Notes: generated by a model from the letters alone, not told the origin. 64,000 bases of DNA from Paraphysomonas bandaiensis (GCA_965644295.1 CBFFRP010000335.1:124001-188000); one strand, 5' to 3'; positions 1 through 15,800 are shown, counted from the first letter of the stretch. Translations and numbers: made by a program.

Positions 1-880
1 TCCCACGAAACTAATTCAGCGTCCGGATCGTGAGCGCCAGTTGTGCGGAATATGTACTCGCCGTCTGCCATGCAAGACTTACATGCGGTAGTGTGGTCAC
101 CCCCTTCATAAAACTCGCTACAATAAGGTTTACCGTATGCAAACAGTACAGATTTGTTTTCAGCATCAGTGATGTACCATCCCGTCCGAAGGAATTCGGA
201 TGAGGTCACATTCAGGCTGCTATCTGCTGAGTCGCCTAGAGAAGTGTTACCAGAGTTGGTAAAATCCATGAAAAACTCATCGGCATAAATATGGGTGTCC
301 ACATTAAAAGAAAAGCAGGTACTACCGCAATTTTCTGGATATATCCACAGATTTTTCCACGAATCGATGGTATAGGACTGACTAATGTAGTCAAAGTTGA
401 ACACCACATGCGTGCCATAACCACCATAGTATTTATTTCTCCATACACCGTTTTCAACAATTTGAACAGTCCAGTGAACCTCCCAAAACAACGCAGGATG
501 GGACACCACACCATCATCCAGCTCAAAATAATACGACTGGTCATAAGGTACATTTAGGGGAACGAGCATCCCCCCACGAATGGATTCATTAAATTTCAAG
601 CCAGTCTTAATCAGATTCGATTGATACACTTGTGCTGAGGGCTGAATAGAATCAGCAGATGTAGTATGTTGGTGTTGATTGGCTGACAACTTAGTGCTAG
701 AACTGGGACCATTTCGCATTGTAGCATAGTATGTGAAGTTAATACTGTGAGGCCACCCGTCACCAAACTGATCATAGAGAGTAATATACAACCCAGTCGG
801 CTTAGACACAGCGGGAGGATACTCCAATATGTCATGCAATATAAAGGGAGGAAAAGGTGTGGGTACAAATGATGGAGCAT
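1..880 (-). repeat. Module M15 of the giant protein (partial, cut by window edge)
   Basis: The same frame continues to position 1 with a diverged module (LYDQFGDGWPHSINFTYY, then an EVHWTVQIVENGVWRNKYYG stretch). The C-half is truncated after KSCMADGEYIFRTTGAHD. No stop is seen, so the protein extends beyond the window. Confidence 0.85.
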
Positions 881-3800
881 AACTCGGTATAGGCGTTGGA
901 CCCACTGATGGCCTACAAGAAGGCGCAGCGCTGGGGGTCTCAGAAGGTTCAAATGACGGTAAAAGTGTAGGGGATGCGGAGAGGGAGTCCGAACAGACTT
1001 GATCCACACCGCCCTGCGCTCCTGGAGTACACTTGCCATCTACAATAGTAAACCGAAGCTGAAACTGCGACGTACCGGAAATTCCACAGAACTCCCACAA
1101 CTCCCAATCACTATCACTATCACAAGCACCGGTTGTTTTATACAAATATTCACCATCAGGAAGGCAGCATGAGCATCGACTTTCATTTCCCTCGGCATTA
1201 CATGATGGTGAGCCGTATGCAGTTATCGTAGATGTCTCATTCGCATCTACAATATACCAACCAAGAGTCATGTACTCGCCAGTAGAAATATTTGGTCCAT
1301 AGCCATATGTAATAGGAGTAGACGAATGTAGTACATTACCCCAAAACACATCCAATGAATTATCACCCGTAGTCAAACAATCATGACATACAGATGGATA
1401 CTTCCATACATTTTGAGAGTTCAACAAACTATATGACCCATCCATACGATTAAATGCAAATGTCAAGGTAGTGTTATACCCTCCATAATACTTCTCCTTC
1501 CAAACACCACCCTCTACAATCTGAACTGTCCAGTGTATCTCCCAATAGTACTCGGGAACGATAGATTTCCCATCACTGTCTGTGGAAAATAAGTTGAAAT
1601 GGTACAGTTGATCAACATTTAAATCAGATGGCGGTAAACATCCTGACAGCTTCGGACATTGACAATTCAAGGAATTGGAAACTATATTAGACTCATCATC
1701 ACGAACTTGGGCCCAATAATAGAGTTTAGTTTCATTTCCCCAGCCATCACCAAACTGGTCAAAAGCACTGATATAGAGACAGGTTTCATTATACGCACCA
1801 TCGGAATCAGAACAGTCACTGCATTCAAGAACATTAACCAATGAAAGAGTGCCCAGAATAGTAGGGTTGGACGAAGGAATTGCAGAGGGGATCCACGAAG
1901 GAGATCCACTCGGTAGGCTTGACGGAATAGATGTGGGTTCACCTGAAGGCTCTCCAGTAGGCAAACTACTGGGGACAGATGATGGCTCACCAGTAGGATC
2001 ACCACTAGGTAATGAAGTCGGTACATTGCTTGGTACTGAACTTGGCTGCCCTGTTGGTTCACCACTCGGTAGGCTTGACGGAATAGATGTGGGTTCAAAA
2101 GTTGGTATAGACGTTGGACCCACTGATGGCCTACAAGAAGGCGCAGCGCTGGGGGTCTCAGAAGGTTCAAATGACGGTAAAAGTGTAGGGGATGCGGAGA
2201 GGGAGTCCGAACAGACTTGATCCACACCGCCCTGCGCTCCTGGAGTACACTTGCCATCTACAATAGTAAACCGAAGTTGAAACTGCGACGTACCGGAAAT
2301 TCCACAGAACTCCCACAACTCCCAATCACTATCACTATCACAAGCACCGGTTGTTTTATACAAATATTCACCATCAGGAAGGCAGCATGAGCATCGACTT
2401 TCATTTCCCTCGGCATTACATGATGGTGAGCCGTATGCAGTTATCGTAGATGTCTCATTCGCATCTACAATATACCAACCAAGAGTCATGTACTCGCCAG
2501 TAGAAATATTTGGTCCATAGCCATATGTAATAGGAGTAGACGAATGTAGTACATTACCCCAAAACACATCCAATGAATTATCACCCGTAGTCAAACAATC
2601 ATGACATACAGATGGATACTTCCATACATTTTGAGAGTTCAACAAACTATATGACCCATCCATACGATTAAATGCAAATGTCAAGGTAGTGTTATACCCT
2701 CCATAATACTTCTCCTTCCAAACACCACCCTCTACAATCTGAACTGTCCAGTGTATCTCCCAATAGTACTCGGGAACGATAGATTTCCCATCACTGTCTG
2801 TGGAAAATAAGTTGAAATGGTACAGTTGATCAACATTTAAATCAGATGGCGGTAAACATCCTGACAGCTTCGGACATTGACAATTCAAGGAATTGGAAAC
2901 TATATTAGACTCATCATCACGAACTTGGGCCCAATAATAGAGTTTAGTTTCATTTCCCCAGCCATCACCAAACTGGTCAAAAGCACTGATATAGAGACAG
3001 GTTTCATTATACGCACCATCGGAATCAGAACAGTCACTGCATTCAAGAACATTAACCAATGAAAGAGTGCCCAGAATAGTAGGGTTGGACGAAGGAATTG
3101 CAGAGGGGATCCACGAAGGAGATCCACTCGGTAGGCTTGACGGAATAGATGTGGGTTCACCTGAAGGCTCTCCAGTAGGCAAACTACTGGGGACAGATGA
3201 TGGCTCACCAGTAGGATCACCACTAGGTAATGAAGTCGGTACATTGCTTGGTACTGAACTTGGCTGCCCTGTTGGTTCACCACTCGGTAGGCTTGACGGA
3301 ATAGATGTGGGTTCAATAGTTGGTATAGACGTTGGACCTACTGATGGCCTACAAGAAGGCGCAGCGCTGGGGGTCTCAGAAGGTTCAAATGACGGTAAAA
3401 GTGTAGGGGATGCGGAGAGGGAGTCCGAACAGACTTGATCCACACCGCCCTGCGCTCCTGGAGTACACTTGCCATCTACAATAGTAAACCGAAGCTGAAA
3501 CTGCGACGTACCGGAAATTCCACAGAACTCCCACAACTCCCAATCACTATCACTATCACAAGCACCGGTTGTTTTATACAAATATTCACCATCAGGAAGG
3601 CAGCATGAGCATCGACTTTCATTTCCCTCGGCATTACATGATGGTGAGCCGTATGCAGTTATCGTAGATGTCTCATTCGCATCTACAATATACCAACCAA
3701 GAGTCATGTACTCGCCAGTAGAAATATTTGGTCCATAGCCATATGTAATAGGAGTAGACGAATGTAGTACATTACCCCAAAACATATCCAATGAATTATC

Positions 3801-6800
3801 ACCCGTAGTCAAACAATCATGACATACAGATGGATACTTCCATACATTTTGAGAGTTCAACAAACTATATGACCCATCCATACGATTAAATGCAAATGTC
3901 AAGGTAGTGTTATACCCTCCATAATACTTCTCCTTCCAAACACCACCCTCTACAATCTGAACTGTCCAGTGTATCTCCCAATAGTACTCGGGAACGATAG
4001 ATTTCCCATCACTGTCTGTGGAAAATAAGTTGAAATGGTACAGTTGATCAACATTTAAATCAGATGGCGGTAAACATCCTGACAGCTTCGGACATTGACA
4101 ATTCAAGGAATTGGAAACTATATTAGACTCATCATCACGAACTTGGGCCCAATAATAGAGTTTAGTTTCATTTCCCCAGCCATCACCAAACTGGTCAAAA
4201 GCACTGATATAGAGACAGGTTTCATTATACGCACCATCGGAATCAGAACAGTCACTGCACTCAAGAACATTAACCAATGAAAGAGTGCCCAGAATAGTAG
4301 GGTTGGACGAAGGAATTGCAGAGGGGATCCACGAAGGAGATCCACTCGGTAGGCTTGACGGAATAGATGTGGGTTCACCTGAAGGCTCTCCAGTAGGCAA
4401 ACTACTGGGGACAGATGATGGCTCACCAGTAGGATCACCACTAGGTAATGAAGTCGGTACATTGCTTGGTACTGAACTTGGCTGCCCTGTTGGTTCACCA
4501 CTCGGTAGGCTTGACGGAATAGATGTGGGTTCACCTGAAGGCTCTCCAGTAGGCAAACTACTGGGGACAGATGATGGCTCACCAGTAGGATCACCACTAG
4601 GTAATGAAGTCGGTACATTGCTTGGTACTGAACTTGGCTGCCCTGTTGGTTCACCACTCGGTAGGCTTGACGGAATAGATGTGGGTTCACCTGAAGGCTC
4701 TCCAGTAGGCAAACTACTGGGGACAGATGATGGCTCACCAGTAGGATCACCACTAGGTAATGAAGTCGGTACATTGCTTGGTACTGAACTTGGCTGCCCT
4801 GTTGGTTCACCACTCGGTAGGCTTGACGGAATAGATGTGGGTTCACCTGAAGGCTCTCCAGTAGGCAAACTACTGGGGACAGATGATGGCTCACCAGTAG
4901 GATCACCACTAGGTAATGAAGTCGGTACATTGCTTGGTACTGAACTTGGCTGCCCTGTTGGTTCACCACTCGGTAGGCTTGACGGAATAGATGTGGGTTC
5001 ACCTGAAGGCTCTCCAGTAGGCAAACTACTGGGGACAGATGATGGCTCACCAGTAGGATCACCACTAGGTAATGAAGTCGGTACATTGCTTGGTACTGAA
5101 CTTGGCTGCCCTGTTGGTTCACCACTCGGTAGGCTTGACGGAATAGATGTGGGTTCACCTGAAGGCTCTCCAGTAGGCAAACTACTGGGGACAGATGATG
5201 GCTCACCAGTAGGATCACCACTAGGTAATGAAGTCGGTACATTGCTTGGTACTGAACTTGGCTGCCCTGTTGGTTCACCACTCGGTAGGCTTGACGGAAT
5301 AGATGTGGGTTCACCTGAAGGCTCTCCAGTAGGCAAACTACTGGGGACAGATGATGGCTCACCAGTAGGATCACCACTAGGTAATGAAGTCGGTACATTG
5401 CTTGGTACTGAACTTGGCTGCCCTGTTGGTTCACCACTCGGTAGGCTTGACGGAATAGATGTGGGTTCACCTGAAGGCTCTCCAGTAGGCAAACTACTGG
5501 GGACAGATGATGGCTCACCAGTAGGATCACCACTAGGTAATGAAGTCGGTACATTGCTTGGTACTGAACTTGGCTGCCCTGTTGGTTCACCACTCGGTAG
5601 GCTTGACGGAATAGATGTGGGTTCACCTGAAGGCTCTCCAGTAGGCAAACTACTGGGGACAGATGATGGCTCACCAGTAGGATCACCACTAGGTAATGAA
5701 GTCGGTACATTGCTTGGTACTGAACTTGGCTGCCCTGTTGGTTCACCACTCGGTAGGCTTGACGGAATAGATGTGGGTTCACCTGAAGGCTCTCCAGTAG
5801 GCAAACTACTGGGGACAGATGATGGCTCACCAGTAGGATCACCACTAGGTAATGAAGTCGGTACATTGCTTGGTACTGAACTTGGCTGCCCTGTTGGTTC
5901 ACCACTCGGTAGGCTTGACGGAATAGATGTGGGTTCACCTGAAGGCTCTCCAGTAGGCAAACTACTGGGGACAGATGATGGCTCACCAGTAGGATCACCA
6001 CTAGGTAATGAAGTCGGTACATTGCTTGGTACTGAACTTGGCTGCCCTGTCGGTTCACCACTCGGTAGGCTTGACGGAATAGATGTGGGTTCACCTGAAG
6101 GCTCTCCAGTAGGCAAACTACTGGGGACAGATGATGGCTCACCAGTAGGATCACCACTAGGTAATGAAGTCGGTACATTGCTTGGTACTGAACTTGGCTG
6201 CCCTGTTGGTTCACCACTCGGTAGGCTTGACGGAATAGATGTGGGTTCACCTGAAGGCTCTCCAGTAGGCAAACTACTGGGGACAGATGATGGCTCACCA
6301 GTAGGATCACCACTAGGTAATGAAGTCGGTACATTGCTTGGTACTGAACTTGGCTGCCCTGTTGGTTCACCACTCGGTAGGCTTGACGGAATAGATGTGG
6401 GTTCACCTGAAGGCTCTCCAGTAGGCAAACTACTGGGGACAGATGATGGCTCACCAGTAGGATCACCACTAGGTAATGAAGTCGGTACATTGCTTGGTAC
6501 TGAACTTGGCTGCCCTGTTGGTTCACCACTCGGTAGGCTTGACGGAATAGATGTGGGTTCACCTGAAGGCTCTCCAGTAGGCAAACTACTGGGGACAGAT
6601 GATGGCTCACCAGTAGGATCACCACTAGGTAATGAAGTCGGTACATTGCTTGGTACTGAACTTGGCTGCCCTGTTGGTTCACCACTCGGTAGGCTTGACG
6701 GAATAGATGTGGGTTCACCTGAAGGCTCTCCAGTAGGCAAACTACTGGGGACAGATGATGGCTCACCAGTAGGATCACCACTAGGTAATGAAGTCGGTAC

Positions 6801-9800
6801 ATTGCTTGGTACTGAACTTGGCTGCCCTGTTGGTTCACCACTCGGTAGGCTTGACGGAATAGATGTGGGTTCACCTGAAGGCTCTCCAGTAGGCAAACTA
6901 CTGGGGACAGATGATGGCTCACCAGTAGGATCACCACTAGGTAATGAAGTCGGTACATTGCTTGGTACTGAACTTGGCTGCCCTGTCGGTTCACCACTCG
7001 GTAGGCTTGACGGAATAGATGTGGGTTCACCTGAAGGCTCTCCAGTAGGCAAACTACTGGGGACAGATGATGGCTCACCAGTAGGATCACCACTAGGTAA
7101 TGAAGTCGGTACATTGCTTGGTACTGAACTTGGCTGCCCTGTCGGTTCACCACTCGGTAGGCTTGACGGAATAGATGTGGGTTCACCTGAAGGCTCTCCA
7201 GTAGGCAAACTACTGGGGACAGATGATGGCTCACCAGTAGGATCACCACTAGGTAATGAAGTCGGTACATTGCTTGGTACTGAACTTGGCTGCCCTGTTG
7301 GTTCACCACTCGGTAGGCTTGACGGAATAGATGTGGGTTCACCTGAAGGCTCTCCAGTAGGCAAACTACTGGGGACAGATGATGGCTCACCAGTAGGATC
7401 ACCACTAGGTAATGAAGTCGGTACATTGCTTGGTACTGAACTTGGCTGCCCTGTCGGTTCACCACTCGGTAGGCTTGACGGAATAGATGTGGGTTCACCT
7501 GAAGGCTCTCCAGTAGGCAAACTACTGGGGACAGATGATGGCTCACCAGTAGGATCACCACTAGGTAATGAAGTCGGTACATTGCTTGGTACTGAACTTG
7601 GCTGCCCTGTCGGTTCACCACTCGGTAGGCTTGACGGAATAGATGTGGGTTCACCTGAAGGCTCTCCAGTAGGCAAACTACTGGGGACAGATGATGGCTC
7701 ACCAGTAGGATCACCACTAGGTAATGAAGTCGGTACATTGCTTGGTACTGAACTTGGCTGCCCTGTTGGTTCACCACTCGGTAGGCTTGACGGAATAGAT
7801 GTGGGTTCACCTGAAGGCTCTCCAGTAGGCAAACTACTGGGGACAGATGATGGCTCACCAGTAGGATCACCACTAGGTAATGAAGTCGGTACATTGCTTG
7901 GTACTGAACTTGGCTGCCCTGTTGGTTCACCACTCGGTAGGCTTGACGGAATAGATGTGGGTTCACCTGAAGGCTCTCCAGTAGGCAAACTACTGGGGAC
8001 AGATGATGGCTCACCAGTAGGATCACCACTAGGTAATGAAGTCGGTACATTGCTTGGTACTGAACTTGGCTGCCCTGTTGGTTCACCACTCGGTAGGCTT
8101 GACGGAATAGATGTGGGTTCACCTGAAGGCTCTCCAGTAGGATGATTGGTTGGAAGCAATGATGGAACCGACGATGGTACACCGGTAGGATTAGAACTCA
8201 ATGTGTCACTACACACGCCAGTAACATCACCATAAGCGCCAGGGTGACATACACCATCAGTTATCACAAATGTCAACTCATTCTGACCTGTACCAGACAC
8301 ACCACAGAATTCCCACTCAAACCTTGAGCTTCTATCATCACAAGCCCCAGTGGATCTAAAGATATAGCTACCATCACCCAAACAAGCCAAACAATCAACC
8401 TCACTACCATTAGGGTATAACATATTATCGCAGAATACTGTCTCGTGCGCGTACAATAATTCTTTGTTTATATCAGTCACATACCATGAACTTGTGTACA
8501 ACTGCGTTGACGTACTACCGTGAGTTGACATGCTACCATCCCCTTTATAGGAAACAGACTCCAAATAATCTTGATACTTCACTGGCCACTTCAGGGAGCT
8601 ATTGCATGTAGTGCACAGTCTAGAGGGCATCCGCAAGTTATCAGATAAAACAAAATCATATGACTCATCAGCACGATTGTACTCAAATACCATACTTGTG
8701 TTATAACCTCCGTAATACTTCTCCTTTCGAGTGCCATTTTCTATAATCTGAACAGTCCAATGCATCTCCCAAACATACTCGGGTACAGTTTCATTCATAC
8801 TTGCCAGGGTAAAAAAGTAAAGCTGATCGATATTCAATTCCGAAGGATACACACAACCCGACATCTGAGAACAACTACAATCCAGAGAATTACGAATTAT
8901 GTTCGAGTCATCATCACGTATCTGAACCCAATAGTAGAAATCTACTGCATCAGACCAACCATCACCAAATTGATCCAATAATGTCACATACAAACATGTA
9001 TCATTGCTACCAATATTAACTGTATCGCAGTCAGATATACATTCTAACTCATTGTTCAATACAACTGTGCCCAAAGTCGTAGGGGCGGATGATGGTTGTC
9101 CGGATGGAAGAGATGTGGGTGATGAAGAGGGGCATTCAGAGGGCACAGATGTTGGTAAATATGATGGTGAAGTGGTCGGTAACCAAGTTGGTTCGCCACT
9201 AGGAATAGACGTGGGCTTACCGGTTGGAAGCAATGATGGAACCGACGATGGTACACTGGTAGGATTAGAACTCAATGTGTCACTACACACGCCAGTAACA
9301 TCACCATAAGCGCCAGGGTGACATACACCATCAGTTATCACAAATGTCAACTCATTCTGACCTGTACCAGACACACCACAGAATTCCCACTCTTGTTTCT
9401 GCAAGGAGGTTGTTGTGTGTGTTATCCGTAGAGTATAGATACCGTCAAGGAGATTACCATATACGCAGTCGGAAATTCCCATGCTACTTATTATTCCATA
9501 GGCGTGTATTTCAGTTGTAGTGGCATTGGCGATATACCACTGAGGAGTACATCGTATACCATCTTCATTAAGTGGTATGGCTAAAAATGATTCAAGTGAT
9601 GTTATTAGATTGACACAATATTCACATGGCATCGGTGTGGCGTACGTATTTTCAGACCAAACCATGTCAAATGACCTATCCTGGCCACTATACTGGAAGG
9701 CAATACTGGTGTTATAACCTCCGTAATACTTCTCCTTTCGCGTGCCATTTTCTATAATCTGAACAGTCCAATGCATCTCCCAAACATACTCCGGAACAGT

Positions 9801-12800
9801 TTCATTCATACTTGCCAGGGTAAAATAGTAAAGCTGATCGATATTCAATTCCGAAGGATACACACAACCCGACATCTGAGAACAACTACAATCCAGAGAA
9901 TTACGAATTATGTTCGAGTCATCATCGCGTATCTGAACCCAATAGTAGAAATCTACTGCATCAGACCAACCATCACCAAATTGATCCAATAATGTCACAT
10001 ACAAACATGTGTCGTTCGTTGTCACATAAATACTGCTGATGTCTGCACCAGAGCATTCTAATTCATTGTTCAGTACAACTGTGCCCAAGGCTGTAGGAAC
10101 AGCAGTTGGTAGCGCTGATGGAATTGATGTTGGTGTACTGGAGGGGAAAGACGACGGTTGCCAAGACGGGCTTCCACTGGGCAACATTGTAGGAATAGCT
10201 GTGGGAGTAGAAGACGGGCAATTTGAAGGATGGGCCGATGGTTGGCCACTGGGAATAATTGTCGGGGCCGGAGATATGTTACCATTACATATCTGGTCTA
10301 CATTACCGTATGCACCTGGATAGCACATACCATTTAGCACTGAAAACTGAAACTCAAACTGCGAAGTGCCAATTACACCGCAAAAATCCCACGTTACAGA
10401 TTCACTGTTCGCATCAAATGCTCCTGCTGTTCGAAGAGTATAAAATCCATCAGCAAGACCATCTAGATCTGATAGTATTGAACTGATATTCGTGGTACAC
10501 CAAGAATGACTATACAAATATAGTACTGTTGGATCTGCTTGATCAAAAACAGACAAAGCTATATTCCAATACCCATCAGATTCGTTAACTAAGTTAGTGA
10601 ATTCCCCTAACGTATTGTTAGGAAAACTCTCAGATAGGCTACTTACACCCGAACAATCGTCATGATATGACCATAGATTCTGAGACCAAATAAGGTCGTA
10701 TGATTCCATCGTCCGATCGTACAAAAATACCATACTCGTGTTGAATCCGCCGTAATACTTTTCCGTACGGGTCCCATTCACAACAAGTTCAACCGTCCAC
10801 TGCATCTCCCAGAAATGGTCTGGAACTACTAATTCGTCGTAAAAGTTCGAGGCTACCAAGGTGAAGTGATAAAGCTGGTCAATATTCAAGTCAGATGGAT
10901 ACAAACATCCTGACATCAACAAACAACTGCAATCCAACGTGTTGGATACAATATTAGAGTCATCATCACGAATTTGGACCCAATAATGAAACTGCGTTTC
11001 ATTACTCCAACCATCACCGAATTGGTCCATTACTGATAATAGCAAACATGTGCTGTTTTCATAGGATGTATAAAGAGATATGTTACTAGCACAATCCAAA
11101 ACATCATCAAGGACAACACTACCTAAAACAGTAGGATATCCGCTTGGTACATGTGAAGGAATTCCACTTGGAGATCCACTTGGACAAAACGTAGGCTCAC
11201 CGGTTGGAAGCAATGATGGAACCGACGATGGTACACCGGTAGGATTAGAACTCAATGTGTCACTACATACGCCAGTAACATCACCATAAGCGCCAGGGTG
11301 ACATACACCATCAGTTATCACAAATGACAACTCATTCTGACCGGTACCAGACACACCACAGAATTCCCACTCAAACCTTGAACTTCTATCATCACAAGCC
11401 CCAGTGGATCTAAAGATATAGCTACCATCACCCAAACAAGCCAAACAATCAACCTCACTGCCATTACTATGTAACACATCTGATTCATCACAAAATGGCT
11501 GCTCATGCAAATATATAACAGTTTTAAACAGGTCGGTTATATACCACGATATACCATTGAAACCTTCAGGACCACCAGAATAACCGTACGTATGATATAT
11601 ACCATTCCCATTTCCATAGTGCAGTACTTCTGCAGCATATTGGTCAAAGGACACCGACATATTCCAAAAATAAGAACAATCTTTACAAACACCAGGAACA
11701 GACCATAAATTTTCCGACATAACCAAATCATATGACTCATCAGCACGATTGTACTCAAATACCATACTTGTGTTATAACCTCCGTAATACTTCTCCTTTC
11801 GCGTGCCATTTTCAATCACTTGGATTGTCCAGTGCATCTCCCAAGGATATTCAGCCACGACACTCACGCTTCCATTGGCATCAATACCAAGTAAAGTGAA
11901 ATAATACAACTGATCGATATTCAATTCCGAAGGATACACACAACCCGACATCTGAGAACAACTACAATCCAGAGAATTACGAATTATGTTCGAGTCATCA
12001 TCGCGTATCTGAACCCAATAGTAGAAATCTACTGCATCAGACCAACCATCACCAAATTGATCCAATAATGTCACATACAAACATGTATCATTGCTACCAA
12101 TATTAACTGTATCGCAGTCAGATATACATTCTAACTCATTGTTCAATACAACTGTGCCCAAAGTCGTAGGGGCGGATGATGGTTGTCCGGATGGAAGAGA
12201 TGTGGGTGATGAAGAGGGGCATTCAGAGGGCACAGATGTTGGTAAATATGATGGCTGTCCCGATGGAACACCAGAAGGTGAATTAGACGGTTGTGATGAC
12301 GGAGTATATGAGGGTATGCCTGAAGGATATCCACTTGGTACATGTGAAGGAATTCCACTTGGAGATCCACTTGGACAAAACGTAGGCTCACCGGTTGGAA
12401 GCAATGATGGAACCGACGATGGTACACTGGTAGGATTAGAACTCAATGTGTCACTACACACACCAGTAACATCACCATAAGCGCCAGGGTGACATACACC
12501 ATCAGTTATCACAAATGACAACTCATTCTGACCGGTACCAGACACACCACAGAATTCCCACTCAAACCTTGAACTTCTATCATCACAAGCCCCAGTGGAT
12601 CTAAAGATATAGCTACCATCACCCAAACAAGCCAAACAATCAACCTCACTGCCATTACTATGTAACACATCTGATTCATCACAAAATGGCTGCTCATGCA
12701 AATATATAACAGTTTTAAACAGGTCGGTTATATACCACGATATACCATTGAAACCTTCAGGACCACCAGAATAACCGTACGTATGATATATACCATTCCC

Positions 12801-15800
12801 ATTTCCATAGTGCAGTACTTCTGCAGCATATTGGTCAAAGGACACCGACATATTCCAAAAATAAGAACAATCTTTACAAACACCAGGAACAGACCATAAA
12901 TTTTCCGACATAACCAAATCATATGACTCATCAGCACGATTGTACTCAAATACCATACTTGTGTTATAACCTCCGTAATACTTCTCCTTTCGCGTGCCAT
13001 TTTCAATCACTTGGATTGTCCAGTGCATCTCCCAAGGATATTCAGCCACGACACTCACGCTTCCATTGGCATCAATACCAAGTAAAGTGAAATAATACAA
13101 CTGATCGATATTCAATTCCGAAGGATACACACAACCCGACATCTGAGAACAACTACAATCCAGAGAATTACGAATTATGTTCGAGTCATCATCGCGTATC
13201 TGAACCCAATAGTAGAAATCTACTGCATCAGACCAACCATCACCAAATTGATCCAATAATGTCACATACAAACATGTATCATTGCTACCAATATTAACTG
13301 TATCGCAGTCAGATATACATTCTAACTCATTGTTCAATACAACTGTGCCCAAAGTCGTAGGGGCGGATGATGGTTGTCCGGATGGAAGAGATGTGGGTGA
13401 TGAAGAGGGGCATTCAGAGGGCACAGATGTTGGTAAATATGATGGCTGTCCCGATGGAACACCAGAAGGTGAATTAGACGGTTGTGATGACGGAGTATAT
13501 GAGGGTATGCCTGAAGGATATCCACTTGGTACATGTGAAGGAATTCCACTTGGAGATCCACTTGGACAAAACGTAGGCTCACCGGTTGGAAGCAATGATG
13601 GAACCGACGATGGTACACTGGTAGGATTAGAACTCAATGTGTCACTACACACACCAGTAACATCACCATAAGCGCCAGGGTGACATACACCATCAGTTAT
13701 CACAAATGACAACTCATTCTGACCGGTACCAGACACACCACAGAATTCCCACTCAAACCTTGAACTTCTATCATCACAAGCCCCAGTGGATCTAAAGATA
13801 TAGCTACCATCACCCAAACAAGCCAAACAATCAACCTCACTGCCATTACTATGTAACACATCTGATTCATCACAAAATGGCTGCTCATGCAAATATATAA
13901 CAGTTTTAAACAGGTCGGTTATATACCACGATATACCATTGAAACCTTCAGGACCACCAGAATAACCGTACGTATGATATATACCATTCCCATTTCCATA
14001 GTGCAGTACTTCTGCAGCATATTGGTCAAAGGACACCGACATATTCCAAAAATAAGAACAATCTTTACAAACACCAGGAACAGACCATAAATTTTCCGAC
14101 ATAACCAAATCATATGACTCATCAGCACGATTGTACTCAAATACCATACTTGTGTTATAACCTCCGTAATACTTCTCCTTTCGCGTGCCATTTTCAATCA
14201 CTTGGATTGTCCAGTGCATCTCCCAAGGATATTCAGCCACGACACTCACGCTTCCATTGGCATCAATACCAAGTAAAGTGAAATAATACAACTGATCGAT
14301 ATTCAATTCCGAAGGATACACACAACCCGACATCTGAGAACAACTACAATCCAGAGAATTACGAATTATGTTCGAGTCATCATCGCGTATCTGAACCCAA
14401 TAGTAGAAATCTACTGCATCAGACCAACCATCACCAAATTGATCCAATAATGTCACATACAAACATGTATCATTGCTACCAATATTAACTGTATCGCAGT
14501 CAGATATACATTCTAACTCATTGTTCAATACAACTGTGCCCAAAGTCGTAGGGGCGGATGATGGTTGTCCGGATGGAAGAGATGTGGGTGATGAAGAGGG
14601 GCATTCAGAGGGCACAGATGTTGGTAAATATGATGGCTGTCCCGATGGAACACCAGAAGGTGAATTAGACGGTTGTGATGACGGAGTATATGAGGGTATG
14701 CCTGAAGGATATCCACTTGGTACATGTGAAGGAATTCCACTTGGAGATCCACTTGGACAAAACGTAGGCTCACCGGTTGGAAGCAATGATGGAACCGACG
14801 ATGGTACACTGGTAGGATTAGAACTCAATGTGTCACTACACACACCAGTAACATCACCATAAGCGCCAGGGTGACATACACCATCAGTTATCACAAATGA
14901 CAACTCATTCTGACCGGTACCAGACACACCACAGAATTCCCACTCAAACCTTGAACTTCTATCATCACAAGCCCCAGTGGATCTAAAGATATAGCTACCA
15001 TCACCCAAACAAGCCAAACAATCAACCTCACTGCCATTACTATGTAACACATCTGATTCATCACAAAATGGCTGCTCATGCAAATATATAACAGTTTTAA
15101 ACAGGTCGGTTATATACCACGATATACCATTGAAACCTTCAGGACCACCAGAATAACCGTACGTATGATATATACCATTCCCATTTCCATAGTGCAGTAC
15201 TTCTGCAGCATATTGGTCAAAGGACACCGACATATTCCAAAAATAAGAACAATCTTTACAAACACCAGGAACAGACCATAAATTTTCCGACATAACCAAA
15301 TCATATGACTCATCAGCACGATTGTACTCAAATACCATACTTGTGTTATAACCTCCGTAATACTTCTCCTTTCGCGTGCCATTTTCAATCACTTGGATTG
15401 TCCAGTGCATCTCCCAAGGATATTCAGCCACGACACTCACGCTTCCATTGGCATCAATACCAAGTAAAGTGAAATAATACAACTGATCGATATTCAATTC
15501 CGAAGGATACACACAACCCGACATCTGAGAACAACTACAATCCAGAGAATTACGAATTATGTTCGAGTCATCATCGTGTATCTGAACCCAATAGTAGAAA
15601 TCTACTGCATCGGACCAACCATCACCAAATTGATCCAATAATGTCACATACAAACATGTATCATTGCTACCAATATTAACTGTATCGCAGTCAGATATAC
15701 ACTCCAACTCATTGTTCAATACAACTGTGCCCAAAGTGGTAGGAGCGGTGATATAAAACAGTGATGGAAGAGATGTGGGTGATGAAGAGGGGCATTTAGA

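Noticed and set aside
4345-8141. CRISPR-like array
   Set aside because: Units are contiguous, 156 bp, without distinct spacers, and code for protein in a eukaryotic genome.
4118-8182. 1,354-codon minus-strand frame and 1,286-codon plus-strand frame (4285-8145) in the array
   Set aside because: Both are other phases of the 156-bp coding repeat. The P-S/P-T frame continues unbroken through all modules and to the signal sequence; these do not.
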